A program made the position numbers and the translations under genes. DNA of 64,000 bases. Origin: Saccharina japonica (taxonomy: Eukaryota > Sar > Phaeophyceae > Laminariales > Laminariaceae). Shown here piece by piece: positions 1 to 12,199 of this stretch. The notes under the pieces were generated by a model. It searched no databases, was not told where the DNA came from, and worked only from the letters and a program-made list of their open reading frames with translations. The stretch is taken from the NCBI GenBank assembly GCA_008828725.1, contig MEHQ01003857.1, positions 171,715 through 235,714 on the forward strand, in the 5' to 3' direction. Every line of letters begins with the position of its first letter. The stretch's first letter is position 1.

Positions 1-3000
1 GGATGCCGGCGGAGCCCTGGTCTGCGGAGGAGAGAGTCTTGAGGAGTGCCACCACCTTGGTGGGCTCGAAGGCCCAAGGGGAACGTCCGTCGATGACACC
101 CGCACCGAGCACCTGGAAGGCATTATTTTGCGGTGGGGGGGGGGGGGGGGGGGGGGGCGTACTCATTCGTTGCTTGCCTTAGTCATTTGACCATTGACCA
201 CACATCCTTCCAAGACGGAGGTGGGGGGAGGGTTAAGCTGTTGCTTTCTTGAGGCGTTTGAACGTTGACCACACATATCCTTCGAGACGACGGGGAAGGG
301 GGGGGGGGCAACCTTTGAAGGGGGCAGGGGGGAGTTTATAGCGGAGAGGGGGGAGGGGGGTGAGTGGAGTACCGATATTTCGATACGATATGCATCACTA
401 AAATCTACACAGAAAAAAACACACGCCATACACCTTTGTCCTTAAGGAAGAGCCGATATTCTTGACCAGGGCAAGAGAATCGATACGATATGTATCGAAA
501 GTTCGATATTCCGATATAATCGGAAAAATAATATTTCGATACGATATTCAAAACACACACCTTGTTCTCGGGGAAAAGCCGACATTCTTGACCAGGGCGA
601 GGGAGTCGATACGAAATAGTTACCTCTCTGGGAGGAAATACAAGGATCCGTTAATGCACTAATACGGAGACAAAGCAGTCCCAATATTTAAATTGCCCCC
701 AGTAAGCCATCGAAAGTGCGATATTTCGATATAAACTAAAAACGTTTTTTTTTTCGATACGACGATACCAGCACACACAACAAACACACGCACCTTGTCC
801 TTAGGGAAGCCGAACTTCTTGACCAGGGCCAGAGAGTCGCCGCGAGTGAAGTCCAGGCTGATCGCGTGGACGGGCAGGGCCGTCGCCCACTGGTACGCCT
901 CGGCCCCGACGTCCTCGAAGAAAGTCACCAGGTTCACGTTCACCGGCACCGAGAGCATCCCGCAGGACTGAAGTTGGACATACCAAGGAGAGAAATAATA
1001 TCGTGGGGGATGGAGGAGGGAGGAAATGGGGGGTCTGGTTGTCTAGCTCACGCAGCGAGTGGCGTGTTTTACAGCGTCGTTGCCAACCGACGCCAACCCG
1101 ACCTATAAATATATCTATATTTGTATGAGGGGGGGGTGGAGGGTTTACCGCATGCATGAACGGGGAAGCGTGAAAACACGGAAGAGATGATGAATTAACA
1201 CCTCCAACAAGTGGTCCATCTAACTATCTATCTACAGCAGATGATCTACTTCCTCACCTGCCATTGAGAGGTTGGGCGGTATTTGCGTAGTACATATCCA
1301 ACTCAGGAAGCATGTGCTACGTAGGTCGTGCAGACTATACGGCTCCCACCCGGCAACGTGAGCCAGGTCATACAGATCACACATACCATACAGATCATAC
1401 AGATCATACAGATCAGGAAAATGTCTGCCTTGAAAGACCTAGATAATCAAGCGATACGATCTGTAGATGGAACAGTTGATGAACTTTCTGCCCGAGGGGG
1501 GTGACACTTTTCCACCCTATTCCTCCGGCGGCTCACAATATTTTCTCAATCGAAAACAAAACAAAAAACGAAAAAAAAAAACATGAAAAAACACTCACGG
1601 CGGAGTAGGCGGTCTTAAACATCGCCGCGAGGGTCTTGGAGGAGTCCCACATGACCAGGGCGGGCTCGTGCAGCTGCACCTCCTTTACGCCCATGGCGGC
1701 AAGCTTTGTCATCAGACCCTGCCCAAGAGAACAACAATGCCGTTTTCGCACCAAAACATAAATTCAGCCGTCAGTTACAGCGAGGGTTTGGAAGACGCGT
1801 GTTACTATAGAGGTATACCTTTTTTTGGCTGAAATCGTTTCTGGATGAAAGGGCTTCTTCACCCAAATTCGTCGGACTTTTCCTCTTGTGTTGCAATATT
1901 GTTCATTGAATACTTCGGCATGATAACTTACCTCCAAAATCAGTTTTTGACTACTGCAGGTATATAGCTCCTCAAGCGACCAACCACCTTCAGATGTAAC
2001 ATGGTGGTGCACCTTTACCGTACCATGCGTCGAAAGTGTTGTATGCTAACGGGTCAGTCACAGCGAGGGGGTTTGGGAGTATTGTCTGCTTTTGCATCAA
2101 AAATTTGCTCCAAAACTGTCAAAATCAGCCAGGGTTTGGAAGTATTGTTTGCTTTTGCATCAAAAACATGCTCCAAAACTGTCAAAATCAGCCAGGGTTT
2201 GTGCAAGTATTGTTTGATTTTGCACAAAAGAAAAACATGCTACTCCAAAATTGTCAAAAATCAGCGAGAGAAAAGAGTAAAAAAAATGTTTTGTTTTTGC
2301 ACCAAAAACAGAAAAACGCCGTCGTAAAGCCATGGATCACAAGAGAAAATAGCAGCTGGAAAATAGTAGGAACGACAGCAGAAATACCTTAGCATGTCTC
2401 TGATAGTGCCGAGAGAGAGAGGAGGAAAAGGTTCAAGAATACTACAAGCACGTACATACCTATTAGTTAGACCATAGGAGGACGCAATTTTTTTTACCAA
2501 GGCGTTTTGGCGAAGTATATCTGCTGGGATCTATATAGGCACTGCGACCACAACAATGATACCGGTATATAGTAGGGGTCCCCCGGTAAGGCGGTGGCTT
2601 GCCAGAGCAATATGACCGCCTTGTAGAGGAAAGCCGCCCTATTCATTCCAGGTTATGAGCGCACTTCCCCAGTGGCGCCAAGCGGTTTTGACCGCCTTAT
2701 ATCGGGACACCGCCTTATTCAGACCGCCTCATGGGGGGACCCCTATTTGTACACAACATCAACCACCATCTGATGTCCGTAGTCCTAATCTTGAACCGTT
2801 ACACGCTTCCCAGGGGGTATTTTACTACAGCGTAGTAGTCCCTCTATAGTGCCGGTTCGGTTGCCCTCTATAGTGCCGGTGAACTCGCTTGGCACAGCAG
2901 ATGGGATTAACCAGTGTGGTATATAGTGTGCGGAGTATTTAGTGCCGGTTGCCGCTATATATAGTGCCGGTATTGTCGGCTGACGCATACCGTCACTATG

Positions 3001-6000
3001 GAAGGCTGAGAAGTGCCGGCTGCCCGGTATGCCTATGGAATGGCTTGGCACTGATGGGCATACCCAGTGTGGCAATGTGCGGAATAGTTCCGGTAGTGCT
3101 GGCTGGCGCATACCGGCACTGTAGAGGGACCACTACTGTATGTGCTCACACTGTCCACATATTCAAAGGGCTACCTACACAAGAACCCAATGACTTTTCA
3201 AACATAGAAAAGGTGCCACCAATCAGACGTGAACACCCGCCAAACACCATCTCTACTCTCAGCCAGAGAGGTGTGTGCTACATCAGTAGTAGTGCCGTAT
3301 ATGACAGTGTATATCACACCCCCTGGAGTGAATTTCGAAGCCAATTTTCTCCATAACCAGGGGGGCACAGACAACGAAAAAGCCGACTTTCGGAGCATCT
3401 CGTCGAGATATTTCCTTAGACGGGTCGCTCGGGGTTAGCGCTCGACCGGTCGTCGAGCAAAAATCAGCGTTGACATTCGTCCGAGGGGGTGTGGTATACA
3501 GTGTCATATACTGTACGCTATTGAATACGAGCGCACTTATTTCAATTTCTTTCAATTCATAGTTTTTCTGTATTTTTTTACCTCGTAGACGGGCAGGATG
3601 GCCTGAAGGTACTCCTTCTTCAGGGCGATGGTCGCCTCGTTCGATGCCTGGGCGTCATGGTGCCTGGCGAGGTGTACCCAGGTCACGGGGCCGAGGACGA
3701 CGGGCGCGGTGCGCTCAGCGCCCATCTTGTTGATCCCGCGGGTGATGGCCTCCTGTGTTGGGTCATCCCCATCCACAAGGACAAAGAGAGTACCGGAGGG
3801 TTGCAGTTCATTAGTCAAAAAGGGTAAAAATTGACACACGGCACCGTATTTCATACAATGGACCACTCTTGTCCCCAAATGCAAGAATATTCGACACAAA
3901 AACGGGTCCTTATAGTGTTTTGAGGGACAAAAATGGGTATGTATGTGGAAGTGTGGCTTGGTGGGCTTAATTAAATTAAACAATGCCTTTTACCAACCCG
4001 CCGAAGAATTAAAAAAAAAAAAAACGCGTACCTCGTATATACTGCATGCAGTTGTTATCGCCGTTGAAAAAAAAGGCACACATGTTACATACAACTTATG
4101 GTATATATATATATATTGCCGGGGGCCATTAGACGCATGCTACTCGTACGGTAGAGGTGATCGGGAGGCCATATTGCCTCACAGCTGACTGCTTACTGTT
4201 CACCGCCCCGCAGAAGAAAAATAGTTTTGATACTCTCGTATACCTGGCGCATGGGAGTTATGTCCACCCGAATCATACGTACACAAAAAGAAATGAAGGG
4301 CGAGGGGGGGGGGGGGCGCGTACTCATTTGTTGCTTGCCTTACTGTAGTCATTGACCATTGACGCAATAGGGGGGAGGGGGGGCAAACTCACGAGGAAGC
4401 TGTCGAAGTTGGGTCGCAGAGACACGGGAGACTCGAGCTCGGGCACTTCGTAGTGATAGTTAGTGTCGAACCACTTCGTCATGTCCAGCGCAGGGGCGCC
4501 GTCCACTCCTCTGGCCATGGCGAACATGCGTTCGTTGCCCGCGGGGAGGTGGCTGTGTCTCTTGGGCACCGCTCCCAGGAACTCAGTCCTGTTTGTCGAG
4601 AGCAACATGACAAATTACGAGAGAGGAAAGGAGATATATCGTAAATGTAAGTGTGCAAGCTTGGTTCGGGTAACTGGGGAGGGGGAGAGAGAAATGGGGG
4701 GGGGGTGTATAGAGAGAGAGGCGCGGCGGGCGGGGTGGGGAAGGGGAAGGAGAGATACGTCAATCCAAATGTACGTTTGATTCTGGGTAACAGGGGGAGG
4801 GGGGGGGGGCGAGAGACAGAGAAGAGAGAGAGCGGGGGGGGAGGGGAGAGGAGAGAGGAGGATTTGCATTAAGTAGAGAGCGAGCGAGATGCCTTTGAAC
4901 ATAAAATACATCTGAATGTAATCTACACGTCTGCCATTGGGGACTGGTGGGAAATAATGCATGGAATAATGCACCACCCGCCCAACAAAGAAGAAAATAA
5001 AAAGGATGGATCTGGATGCATGCGTGGATTTACTTCAAACCACGCAGGGGCACGAACCACGTATTGTATATACGTACTCCTATGTACCAGGTATTATTTT
5101 TCACCAAATAATGTACCGGTATATGATACCAGGTACCTTGCGTAGACAAAATGTTCAGCAAAATATGTATTATTGTTTAATATGGATATTAATAGTCGTT
5201 ACTCATACTGCCGTTGTGCATTCAAGAACGCTAAAAACGAACAAAAAAGAACGAAGAACTTCGTATATACGATCGATCGAGAGTATAATAACCACCCCGT
5301 CTTCACCTCGTGATAAGAATAATACGTTAACTTGCGGAAAAATGACGAGCAAACCAACGATTAATATTAACAAAACGCCAAGTAATCCTCTAGAACTACT
5401 GGTTGTACATTCATACCTGATACACCTGGTATACATCAGGTATACACCAGATACCAGGTAGTAGTTATCTGGAGACAAAACCTATCATACGTATAATACA
5501 TGTATGTATCAAGTGTGCAATCCAGGGGCAATATACATTTTTTACGGAAACAAAAAAATGGCTTGCTACGAGTAGTGGAGATGTATACATTTTGTACGCA
5601 AAAGTCAGGCATCCCCTCATGTCTGTTTGCACATTACTATTAATAATATATAGGTGCCTCCGTGTGATGATGCTGCTGTATCTCACAGCAGTTGTGTTTT
5701 TTTTTTAATTATTTAAATATATAACGACGGAACATTAACATTCACTTATCGGCAGAAAGGAATCAACTCAAACCAACTCCGTACGTATACGTATGTACGT
5801 ATCGGGGGTATCTATATACGGGGTATGCATGTTGTTCTATACGCATAGCATAACATGAACATGACGCATATCATACCGTGCGCCAAGTTGCGTGCGCATA
5901 CATTTAATTTTTATGGTTCATAATCGTTCGCTCACGTGCTTCGTGCAGGGGCTGTATGTGGACGCGTGCTACGGTAGAGGAGGTATACCTTTTTTTGGCT

Positions 6001-7891
6001 GAATCGGTTTCTGAACGATCGGGCTCCTTAACCCAAATTCGTCGTACTTTCAGTTTTGTGACGACTAACATGCGTCAGAGCATACTTCGGCCAAGAGATT
6101 TCTCGTCCGCCAGCACTTTTATTTTCCTCCAAAACCATTTTTTCGGTGAGGTATGACGCTCCTTAAGTGAGGAGCTCAGAAAAAGCATGGTGCACCTCTA
6201 TCGTAGCATGCGTCTGTGCCTAAAAACCAACGAACAAAAAAGACAAACAATACTTTTATCATACCCTTGTCGGTGCTCTGGAGGGACAAGCAGCATTTCG
6301 TAAATCCAGGCAGACGCGCTCCCCGCGTTGACATGCTGATGCTTCCACAACATCTATATGATCCATTCGCACTTTGCCGAAGCGGCAAGGTCTAACAAAC
6401 AGACTATTAATAGACGCACACGCACGCGCGACGCACGCGCAAGAGAGGGCTAAACTCGGATCATACAAGTACACATTTTTGTACCGACCGGTATTTTTTG
6501 AAGTGAACATTTTCGGTACAGCAGTAGTAATGGTTCCCTCTGTGTTTGTGTGCTCTTCACATTAAACCTCCCTTTCTACCCGTCGACATCCAGCAAACCC
6601 AGTCAGAGTCTGTGTGCCGATTCTGCATCCTAGAAAGGTACCAGTTATTTTTTGTGGTCATAAAACTACGACACAGAGATACTACGCTCAGTGCAGTAAG
6701 CAGAGCAGACAATGCAATGTCATCTATAGTGAGTGCCGGCATGGTATGCGGTACCCAGGGATACCGGCACTATAGCCGCAGCCGCGGCATTACTCCGCGC
6801 TCCTGGCACGCTGGTTAAGTCCATCTGTGCCAAGCGATTTCACAGGCACTGCTGTACGTAGCGAGCAACCGGCACCCATCAACCGGCACTATAGGGGGAC
6901 CACTACCTACCACTGCCGTGTCGTACACACAGCAGTACATGCACTGTTCATTCATGGGTATAGCTCAGTGCAGAGCAGTACGAGTAGTAGTCGTATGAAT
7001 AATGGCAATGATCGCGTGCTCACGTTCTTTCTGGATACACACTGCGTACGAACTGTGATATGCCTACCGACAGCTACTCGTACCACTGCTGCTCTCAGCG
7101 CTGTATCATACCTCGTGTCATAGCAAACAGCACACAGCAGTGTCCCTGCTGATTCTTCGCGTGATACCATTGTATCACAGGAAAGAATCAACGCAACCAT
7201 GCTCATCGTCATTCATTATACACTACGGCGCATACAAGTACTTCTGGGCTCAGAAAAGTTTGCTCTGTGAGCCACGAGTACTCGTTCGTAATGGTGATGG
7301 CATTCCTTGGAGAAACAGAGCCCTGCAGCAGAGGGATTACGGCGTGTGCCCCCCCTTTTATACCCCCGGACCCAACGGAAAACGTTGCTTTATGCTATGC
7401 ACGCGGCGCAGCACACACGCAAACACATAGCTATGTACATGCACGCACTGGAGGCGCAGCTCGGGCGACGGGGATTGCTGTACCCAACCCACGCTGGCCA
7501 TAGAAAGAGCAGTCACCAGATGCGCACAAAGGCAGAATAAAGCTCATGGTAAACTCATACACCACAGCAAGCATACATACGTTGCACACACACATGATGA
7601 GAATAAAAAGCAAGCGTATTTTCGTAGTCGTCTCATATGACCCACGAACAAAAACCACACCCACCACGCGAGCATGTTGTCGTAGAGGCAGTGGTCGCCC
7701 GCCGCGATCTGGCCCACCCCGGCCTCCATCTGCACGGCCCAGGCCTGGTCTTCCACGCTGCGTGCGGCCGCCAGCATGGCCTTCTCGTCGATGGCCCCTC
7801 GCCAGTGCTTCTCGAGCGCAAACTTCATCTCCCGGTTGGGTCCCATGCGAGGGAAGCCCAACGCTCCGCTGTTTGCGCGAACCTTCGTCAT
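1..7891 (-). CDS. metE: Cobalamin-independent methionine synthase, 5' part (six exons, 3' end outside window)
   Basis: Transfers the methyl group of 5-methyltetrahydropteroyl-polyglutamate to homocysteine, making methionine without vitamin B12. Exons in coding order: 7891-7665, 4588-4393, 3752-3582, 1718-1599, 967-794, 112-1. Every donor is GT, every acceptor AG, and phases agree (2,0,0,0,0). The 333 residues visible form the N-terminal barrel: [10 protein letters not shown] near residue 12, LYDNMLAW near 69, then [44 protein letters not shown] and VIDGR, all in family order. The catalytic C-terminal half with the zinc ligands lies beyond position 1. Residue 215 is His in LHEP, where many homologues as I recall have Asp. 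The start is the ATG just before the conserved block; an in-frame ATG at 8002 would add 37 residues, so an extension is possible. Introns are 0.6-3.1 kb and carry repeats. The family call is secure. Confidence 0.93.
113..793. repeat. metE intron 5: family-F repeat beside poly-G, and CGATATTTCGATA-type short repeats
   Basis: A 31-bp run dominated by G (130-158) abuts a minus-strand copy of repeat F (about 159-220; GCGTGGTCAATGGTCAAATG-like). From about 365 to 770 short palindromic units of the type TCGATATTTCGATACGATAT are scattered, the same family as the dense array at 16006-16385. Confidence 0.6.
1030..1140 (+). repeat. 3' fragment of element E in metE intron 4
   Basis: The stretch with GAGTGGCGTGTTTTACAGCG and CCAACCGACGCCAACC ending in an A/T-rich end and a G run matches the 3' 110 bp of the ~520-bp element E seen complete at 20405-20945 and 38565-39085. 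Confidence 0.6.
1200..1470. repeat. GATC-rich repeat G (metE intron 4)
   Basis: CCACCCGGCAACGTGAGCCA followed by serial CATACAGAT units. The same block recurs at 25795-25910, 42000-42240 and 46060-46290 and, more diverged, at 14820-15050. Confidence 0.6.
1794..2031 (+). mobile_element. MITE family B, copy 1
   Basis: Starts GACGCGTGTTACTATAGAGG and ends CCTTTACCGTACCATGCGTC as a near-perfect inverted pair. The interior carries the family landmarks TTTTTTTGGCTGAAA, a TCCTCAAGCGACCA-like segment and CTCCAAAATCAGTTTTTGAC. About 240 bp, no coding. It interrupts a local ~65-bp tandem repeat that resumes at 2050-2290. Lies in metE intron 3. Confidence 0.75.
2050..2290. repeat. Local tandem repeat, three diverged ~65-75 bp units
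   Basis: Units contain CAGCCAGGGTTTGGAAGTAT, TTTTGCATCAAAAACATGCT and CAAAACTGTCAAAATCAG. An isolated partial unit also precedes the MITE inserted at 1794. Confidence 0.65.
2569..2755 (+). mobile_element. MITE family K, copy 1
   Basis: Terminal inverted repeats TAGGGGTCCCCC and GGGGGACCCCTA flank internal inverted AAGGCGGT/ACCGCCTT blocks. A second, opposite-strand copy of equal length lies at 57108-57283. Non-coding. Confidence 0.75.
2838..3134. mobile_element. MITE family L, copy 1 (CTATAGTGCCGGT termini)
   Basis: Begins AGTAGTCCCTCTATAGTGCC and ends GGCACTGTAGAGGGACCACT, inverted. Several internal AGTGCCGG blocks suggest a compound or rearranged copy. Related copies: 6725-6907 and 28080-28262. 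Confidence 0.7.
3297..3513 (+). mobile_element. MITE family H, copy 1
   Basis: Ends TGACAGTGTATATCACACCC and GGGTGTGGTATACAGTGTCA are inverted with three mismatches. A second copy about 85-90% alike lies at 17396-17617, far away in the 7.9-18.7 kb intergenic region. The interior GGGTCGCTCGGGGTTAGCGC is conserved. Non-coding. Confidence 0.75.
4305..4375 (-). repeat. Repeat F beside poly-G (metE intron 2/exon 2 border)
   Basis: TACTCATTTGTTGCTTGCCT and CATTGACCATTGAC next to G runs, ending only about 20 bp before the donor of metE exon 2 (4392). Confidence 0.6.
4589..5960. other. Intron DNA without gene (metE intron 1, left part)
   Basis: 4670-4870 is G/A-rich with GGGGGAG and GAGAGAG runs; 5000-5900 is A/T-rich and unremarkable. 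I see no exon or family repeat here. Confidence 0.5.
5961..6214 (+). mobile_element. MITE family B, copy 2
   Basis: GACGCGTGCTACGGTAGAGG at the left end and CACCTCTATCGTAGCATGCG plus TC at the right end. The interior matches other copies (TTTTTTTGGCTGAATCGG, AACCCAAATTCGTCG, TTTTCGGTGAGGTATG). 254 bp, complete, in metE intron 1. Confidence 0.8.
6725..6907. mobile_element. MITE family L, copy 2
   Basis: Contains CTATAGTGAGTGCCGGC at one end and ACCGGCACTATAGGGGGACC at the other. The interior CTGTGCCAAGCGATTTCAC is shared with the copy at 28080-28262. Confidence 0.65.
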
Positions 7892-9130
7892 GGTGATTGC
7901 TGGGGATTTTTTCACCACACGACCGCACTGACGAGCTGAGAGGCTTGATCCGCGTCCGGGGGGGGTTGTGAGGGTCGGTGCGCGATACCAGCAGTCGTGC
8001 AAAGCTCGGGGGGCTGGCAGCTTGTAACTGCGCGATGGCTAACTTTTCGGGGACCAGGAAGAAACGAGAGCTTTGTGGTCGATAATTTTTGGTGGTACAG
8101 AAAAAGCGGATCCTACGGGCTCGCTCATTGGTCAGTTTGAATATTTGAAATCTTGATATGAGCCTGTGAGAGCTCCTATTGGCCAGTGTTTGATTACCGT
8201 TTCTTTTCGGCGTTGCGTCGTCATAGCGTCATCGTCATGCCGCCCAAATCAAGCCGCATGCCTGGTTGTTACGTGGTTGGTTGAGGGCTCGTTCCTGAGA
8301 ACGGTGGTATTGGTGGAGGTAAGCCCGGGCTGGTCTATGGTGGGCAGATGTGTGACACATGATGGTGCGCCAGAGGAATCACTCGAGAGGCACCACCAAC
8401 GAAGTTGTGTGACTCAGAAACAGCCTCGAAATACGTATATATTTCCGCGCCTGTTTTCCTGTTTTTCTGTCAGGATTCCCGTACGTTTACAGGAAGATAC
8501 CCCCCTGCTCGTACTGCTCGCTTTAAAACACCTGTAGGGACGAGGCACTTGGACTCTTGGAGTCCTGGCGGGGTGGCTGCAGAGCTCTATATATAGCGTA
8601 GCAGGTATCGAGAAAGTGCGTGGCATGTGACTCTCTGATGCTCTGGTCTGTGTTGCCGCTACGCCTGGAAGTAGAGTGTACAGTCTATCATCTCTGTGGT
8701 GCATGTACGTGTTGCGTGGTACTACAACTAACTGTAGATTATGTACGTACACCAGGAGGAGGGCCGCTGCAGAGGAAAGCAGCACGTAGCAGACACACGC
8801 ACACGCACCAGGCACGCGCACACATTCGCCTTGAGCACGGTTTCGATAGAAGAAAGCGAGCAGTAGTTCGTGCTGTTTGACCCTATCCATCCCTCATGTC
8901 TCTCTAGCTGCGGTGGTGGTGGTGGTGTTGATTCGTCCGTGAAGCCGCACCTACCTACCGAGCCCCGAGCCCTGCCTGTAGTACAAAGTCAACCAGCCAA
9001 CCTGTTGTACCGGTCACCGTCCCTCTCTGTCTTCGTGTTCATGAAGTTCATCACGTACGTTCGCACGTACGTGTTACATTCGTGTTTATATACTACGGCT
9101 GGCGCACGAATACTGCAGCAGTAACCACGC
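7892..9130. other. metE upstream region, no gene seen
   Basis: Non-repetitive DNA 5' of the proposed metE start, with ATTGGTC-type inverted CCAAT motifs near 8127 and 8178. Open frames here have no recognisable protein features. The metE promoter should lie here but I cannot place it. Confidence 0.45.
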
Positions 9131-9133
9131 CCC

Positions 9134-9375
9134 ATGATGAGCAGCATCATGCAACCGCAGCAAACACAACAACCTGCAACAACAACAAACAGCAGCGGCG
9201 AGCAACAGCAGCAAGCAGCAAGCACAACAACAACAGCATCTATCTATCTGCAGCAACAGCAGCAGCGGGCAACAGCCGCAAGAGCACCAGCAGCATCTGC
9301 AGCAGCAGCAACGAGCAACAGCCGCAAGAACAACAACAGCAGCAGCGAGCAGCAGCAGCAGCGGCAGCTACATTA
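9134..9375 (+). repeat. CAG/CAA trinucleotide-rich tract
   Basis: Imperfect CAACAG and CAGCAGCAG runs across about 240 bp. They leave several frames open with Gln, Ser, Ala or Thr runs. Not considered coding: no conserved flank and no splice context. Confidence 0.7.
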
Positions 9376-10285
9376 TTTTAGTACCTGCAATGTTATCCCA
9401 CCTGTTTACGTTTCGTTCTTGCTCGCAGCAGCCACGAGTATGTACGTACTACGAGTACGAGTATATGAATTCATACTACAGCAGTATGCATACGTGAATA
9501 CAAGCAGTTTAGCTGCTGCTACGAGCCTGAGGCTGTTTGTGCAGCTACTATTAATAATAGGTACGTACAACAACAGACAACAGAACCAGGTATATTACCA
9601 GTACGAAGCAGTAGAACGTACAACAAGCAGCTCGTAGCAGTAGTACTACTACTGTAGACCGTACCAGGTACAGTTTCTATTATTATTATATTATTTGCCT
9701 TCCGACAATGTGCAGGGCGTTATTCATTCAGAATGAAAAAGCTGACACAATTCGTCGAATACCACCACTCTCATTCAACCACTTCTCCTCCTCTGCGTGT
9801 ACTCAATAGAATACGCACCCTTTACCCAATTATTGTACCTGCTATATATCTATTAATACAGCAGTGGTCTAATAGTCTACTATTGTAACACTACTGACTG
9901 TACCAGGTAGTATATATGTACGAGCACAGATATGCTATCCGTAGTAAACATACCGGTGTACCAGTATATAGTAGTGGCAACAATAACGTGCAGCAGCATG
10001 GTCTACCTACAGGCTGGTTCAAGCTGTCGCCAAAGCCCACGCTGTTTTTTTTGGGAGATAGACCGTGAAATTTGGCACGCATGTCCCACATGAACCCCTG
10101 CCGACTGGGTGTTTGTTTGTTTTTTCGCCAGATGAAGTTTTTTTCTTGTAAAAAATGAAAAAACACGCCAGCTGTGAGTACGACCAAGTGAATGGTTGAA
10201 AATCAACTATTGTACTTTGTAAAGCTGCGTGATACGTCAGACACGCTCATCGGGTGTGCTGGTTCTATATTAAAAAAAATGTATA
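9376..10285. other. Intergenic A/T-rich DNA
   Basis: Holds TTTGCCTTCCGACAATGTGC at 9694-9713, a motif repeated at 34972-34991 and, in an inverted pair, at 54540-54560 and 55072-55095. Otherwise nothing recognised. Confidence 0.45.
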
Positions 10286-10412
10286 CTATTACGGTGGACC
10301 ATAGTAAACACTAGTAAATAGGACAACATATTGTTATTAATAGTAAAAATAGGTAAATATAAAGGTATTCGTGTGAACCGTAGGTCCTATTTACTATGGT
10401 CCTGTCATGGTA
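10286..10412. mobile_element. MITE family A, copy 1
   Basis: Inverted ends TATTACGGTGGACCATAGTA and GGTCCTATTTACTATGGTCC, about 120 bp. Other copies: 13623-13735, 22555-22660, 41853-41979 and 54698-54815. The interior AACCTATATATTTA and ATTTTTACTAACAATA is shared among most copies. Confidence 0.75.
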
Positions 10413-10921
10413 TTCTTGATATCCCCGTTTCCCCTCTATTGTTGTGGAGGCGTTACTATTTATATATTCCTCTGGTGAGAAGAGGAATACTTGCCCCTCC
10501 TGCTCAGAACTTATGGTCCCCCGTAATATTATTATCATATCATACGAGGTACGGTGTTTGTGGATCAAACTATGATACGATATACCGGTAGCTTTTTGTT
10601 TTTGTTTTGGAAGATTCGGGTCTTGGGGATCCCGAATTTTCGGCGACGAACAAAACAAAAAACGAAAACATTCGCAAATCGTTTCGGCAGGGGTATGAAT
10701 ATAGAGAACACGTGCGCGAAAGTGGCACCTTCGACGAGTTTTTTCCCCGTACGCTTCATCACTGTTGCCCAGGGTGCCTGTCCGTCCTGCCCCCCCCTCC
10801 TCTCGTCACCATAAGTAGCATCAACAACGCTGTCAATCACCCCCCCCCCCTAGGCCCCGCCCGAAGACGTTTGCCGAAGTACTGTCGCGCGGCAGCAGTC
10901 GGTCAAAGTCCTGGAACATAT

Positions 10922-11408
10922 GACGCGTTCTACGATAGAGGTATACGAGTATAGCATTTTCCGTCTGACACTTTTTCTGAAAGACGGGAGAGGCTCCTTA
11001 ACCCAAAATCGTCCGAGACTTAGGGCCCGTTTTAACGAAGAAAAAAAAAAAAAATTGGAAAAAAAAAAAATCAAATCCGCTCTTCATTGGTCAGAACCCG
11101 CACCACCACCCAAGATTATACCCCAAGATCCTAATCTTTGGTGCTGGTGCGTGTGTTGACCAATGAAAAGCGTATTTGAATTTTATTTTTTTCCAAATTG
11201 AATTTATTTTGTACTCGTTAATATGGGCCCTTAATTCTTGTGCTTCGGAATATTTATTTCTTTATACTTGGGTCATGGGGCTGTTCATCGGGTGGAACTT
11301 CTATTTTGCCTCCAAAATCAGTTTTTGACTACTGCAGGTATAGAGCTCCTGAGGTGACCACGCTAAGAAAAAAAAACAGGGTGCACCTCTACCGTCGCAG
11401 CATGCGTC
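10922..11408 (+). mobile_element. MITE family B, copy 3, with a family C MITE nested at 11020-11233
   Basis: Outer ends GACGCGTTCTACGATAGAGG and GTGCACCTCTACCGTCGCAG plus CATGCGTC. The 214-bp insert begins TTAGGGCCCGTTTTAACGAA and ends TTAATATGGGCCCTTAA. It contains the family C core (CGCTCTTCATTGGTCAGAAC, GGTGCTGGTGCGTGTGTTGA). Confidence 0.8.
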
Positions 11409-11843
11409 ATTATGGGGGGTGATAGGTGACAGCGTATGCGATGCTTGCAACAGGGAGAAGGCGGCAGGCAGCACTTCAGTGGGCGTTCTGGAATTTAAGG
11501 GGATGTTGGATGAACCCGCCTATATGTATGTGCGATATTATAGCGGCAACATTGGAGACAGGACGGGCAGACAGGAAGGAAAAAAAACAAAACGATGATG
11601 AAGCGTAAGGGGGAAAGCTCGTCAAAAGTGTAACGGGTAATACTCACAATGGGGGGGAGGGTTGTCGAGCGCGAGGAAAATGGATCAACTTTGCTGCTAC
11701 CTTGGGGTTGATTCGGAATGGGGCTACGGATGGTAACTTTAGCGAGGAGACGAGGAACAGGCCGGATCGGGATGGGAAACGGCGATGAAACGTGGAGGGG
11801 AGAGCGGGGATTCACCAACGGCGCAATACATTATTAAATACAA

Positions 11844-12196
11844 GACGCGTGGTACGATAGAGGTATAAGGTATACCTTTTTTTGGCTGAAACGTTTTCGG
11901 AAGGACAGGGCTCCTTAACCCATTCAGATTTGAAAAAAATATCCCACACTAACTCCAAGTAGTTTGTCCCCAAATACGTGGGACCAGTTCTTAAGGGGTT
12001 CACTCAAAACCGTCGGACTCTCATTTTTGTGTTCCAATATTTATTCAGAGTACTTGACTCATGAGATTGTTCCTCGGGTAGCACTTGTATTTTCCTCCAA
12101 AATCAGTGTTTAGACTACTGCAGGTATGGAGGCACAGAGCCCCTAAAGTGAGGAGCTCGGAAAAAAACTTGGTGCACCTCTATTGTTGCATGCGTC
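11844..12196 (+). mobile_element. MITE family B, copy 4, with a TTAA-bounded family D MITE nested at 11915-12002
   Basis: Outer ends GACGCGTGGTACGATAGAGG and CACCTCTATTGTTGCATGCG plus TC. The B consensus GGCTCCTTAACCCAAA is split exactly at TTAA by an ~88-bp element starting TTAACCCATTCAG and ending CCAGTTCTTAAGGGGTT. Confidence 0.8.
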
Positions 12197-12199
12197 ATA

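Noticed and set aside
9134..9637. Gln/Ser-rich 167-codon open frame
   Set aside because: Product of a CAG/CAA tract; no conserved segment, no splice evidence, composition explained by the repeat.
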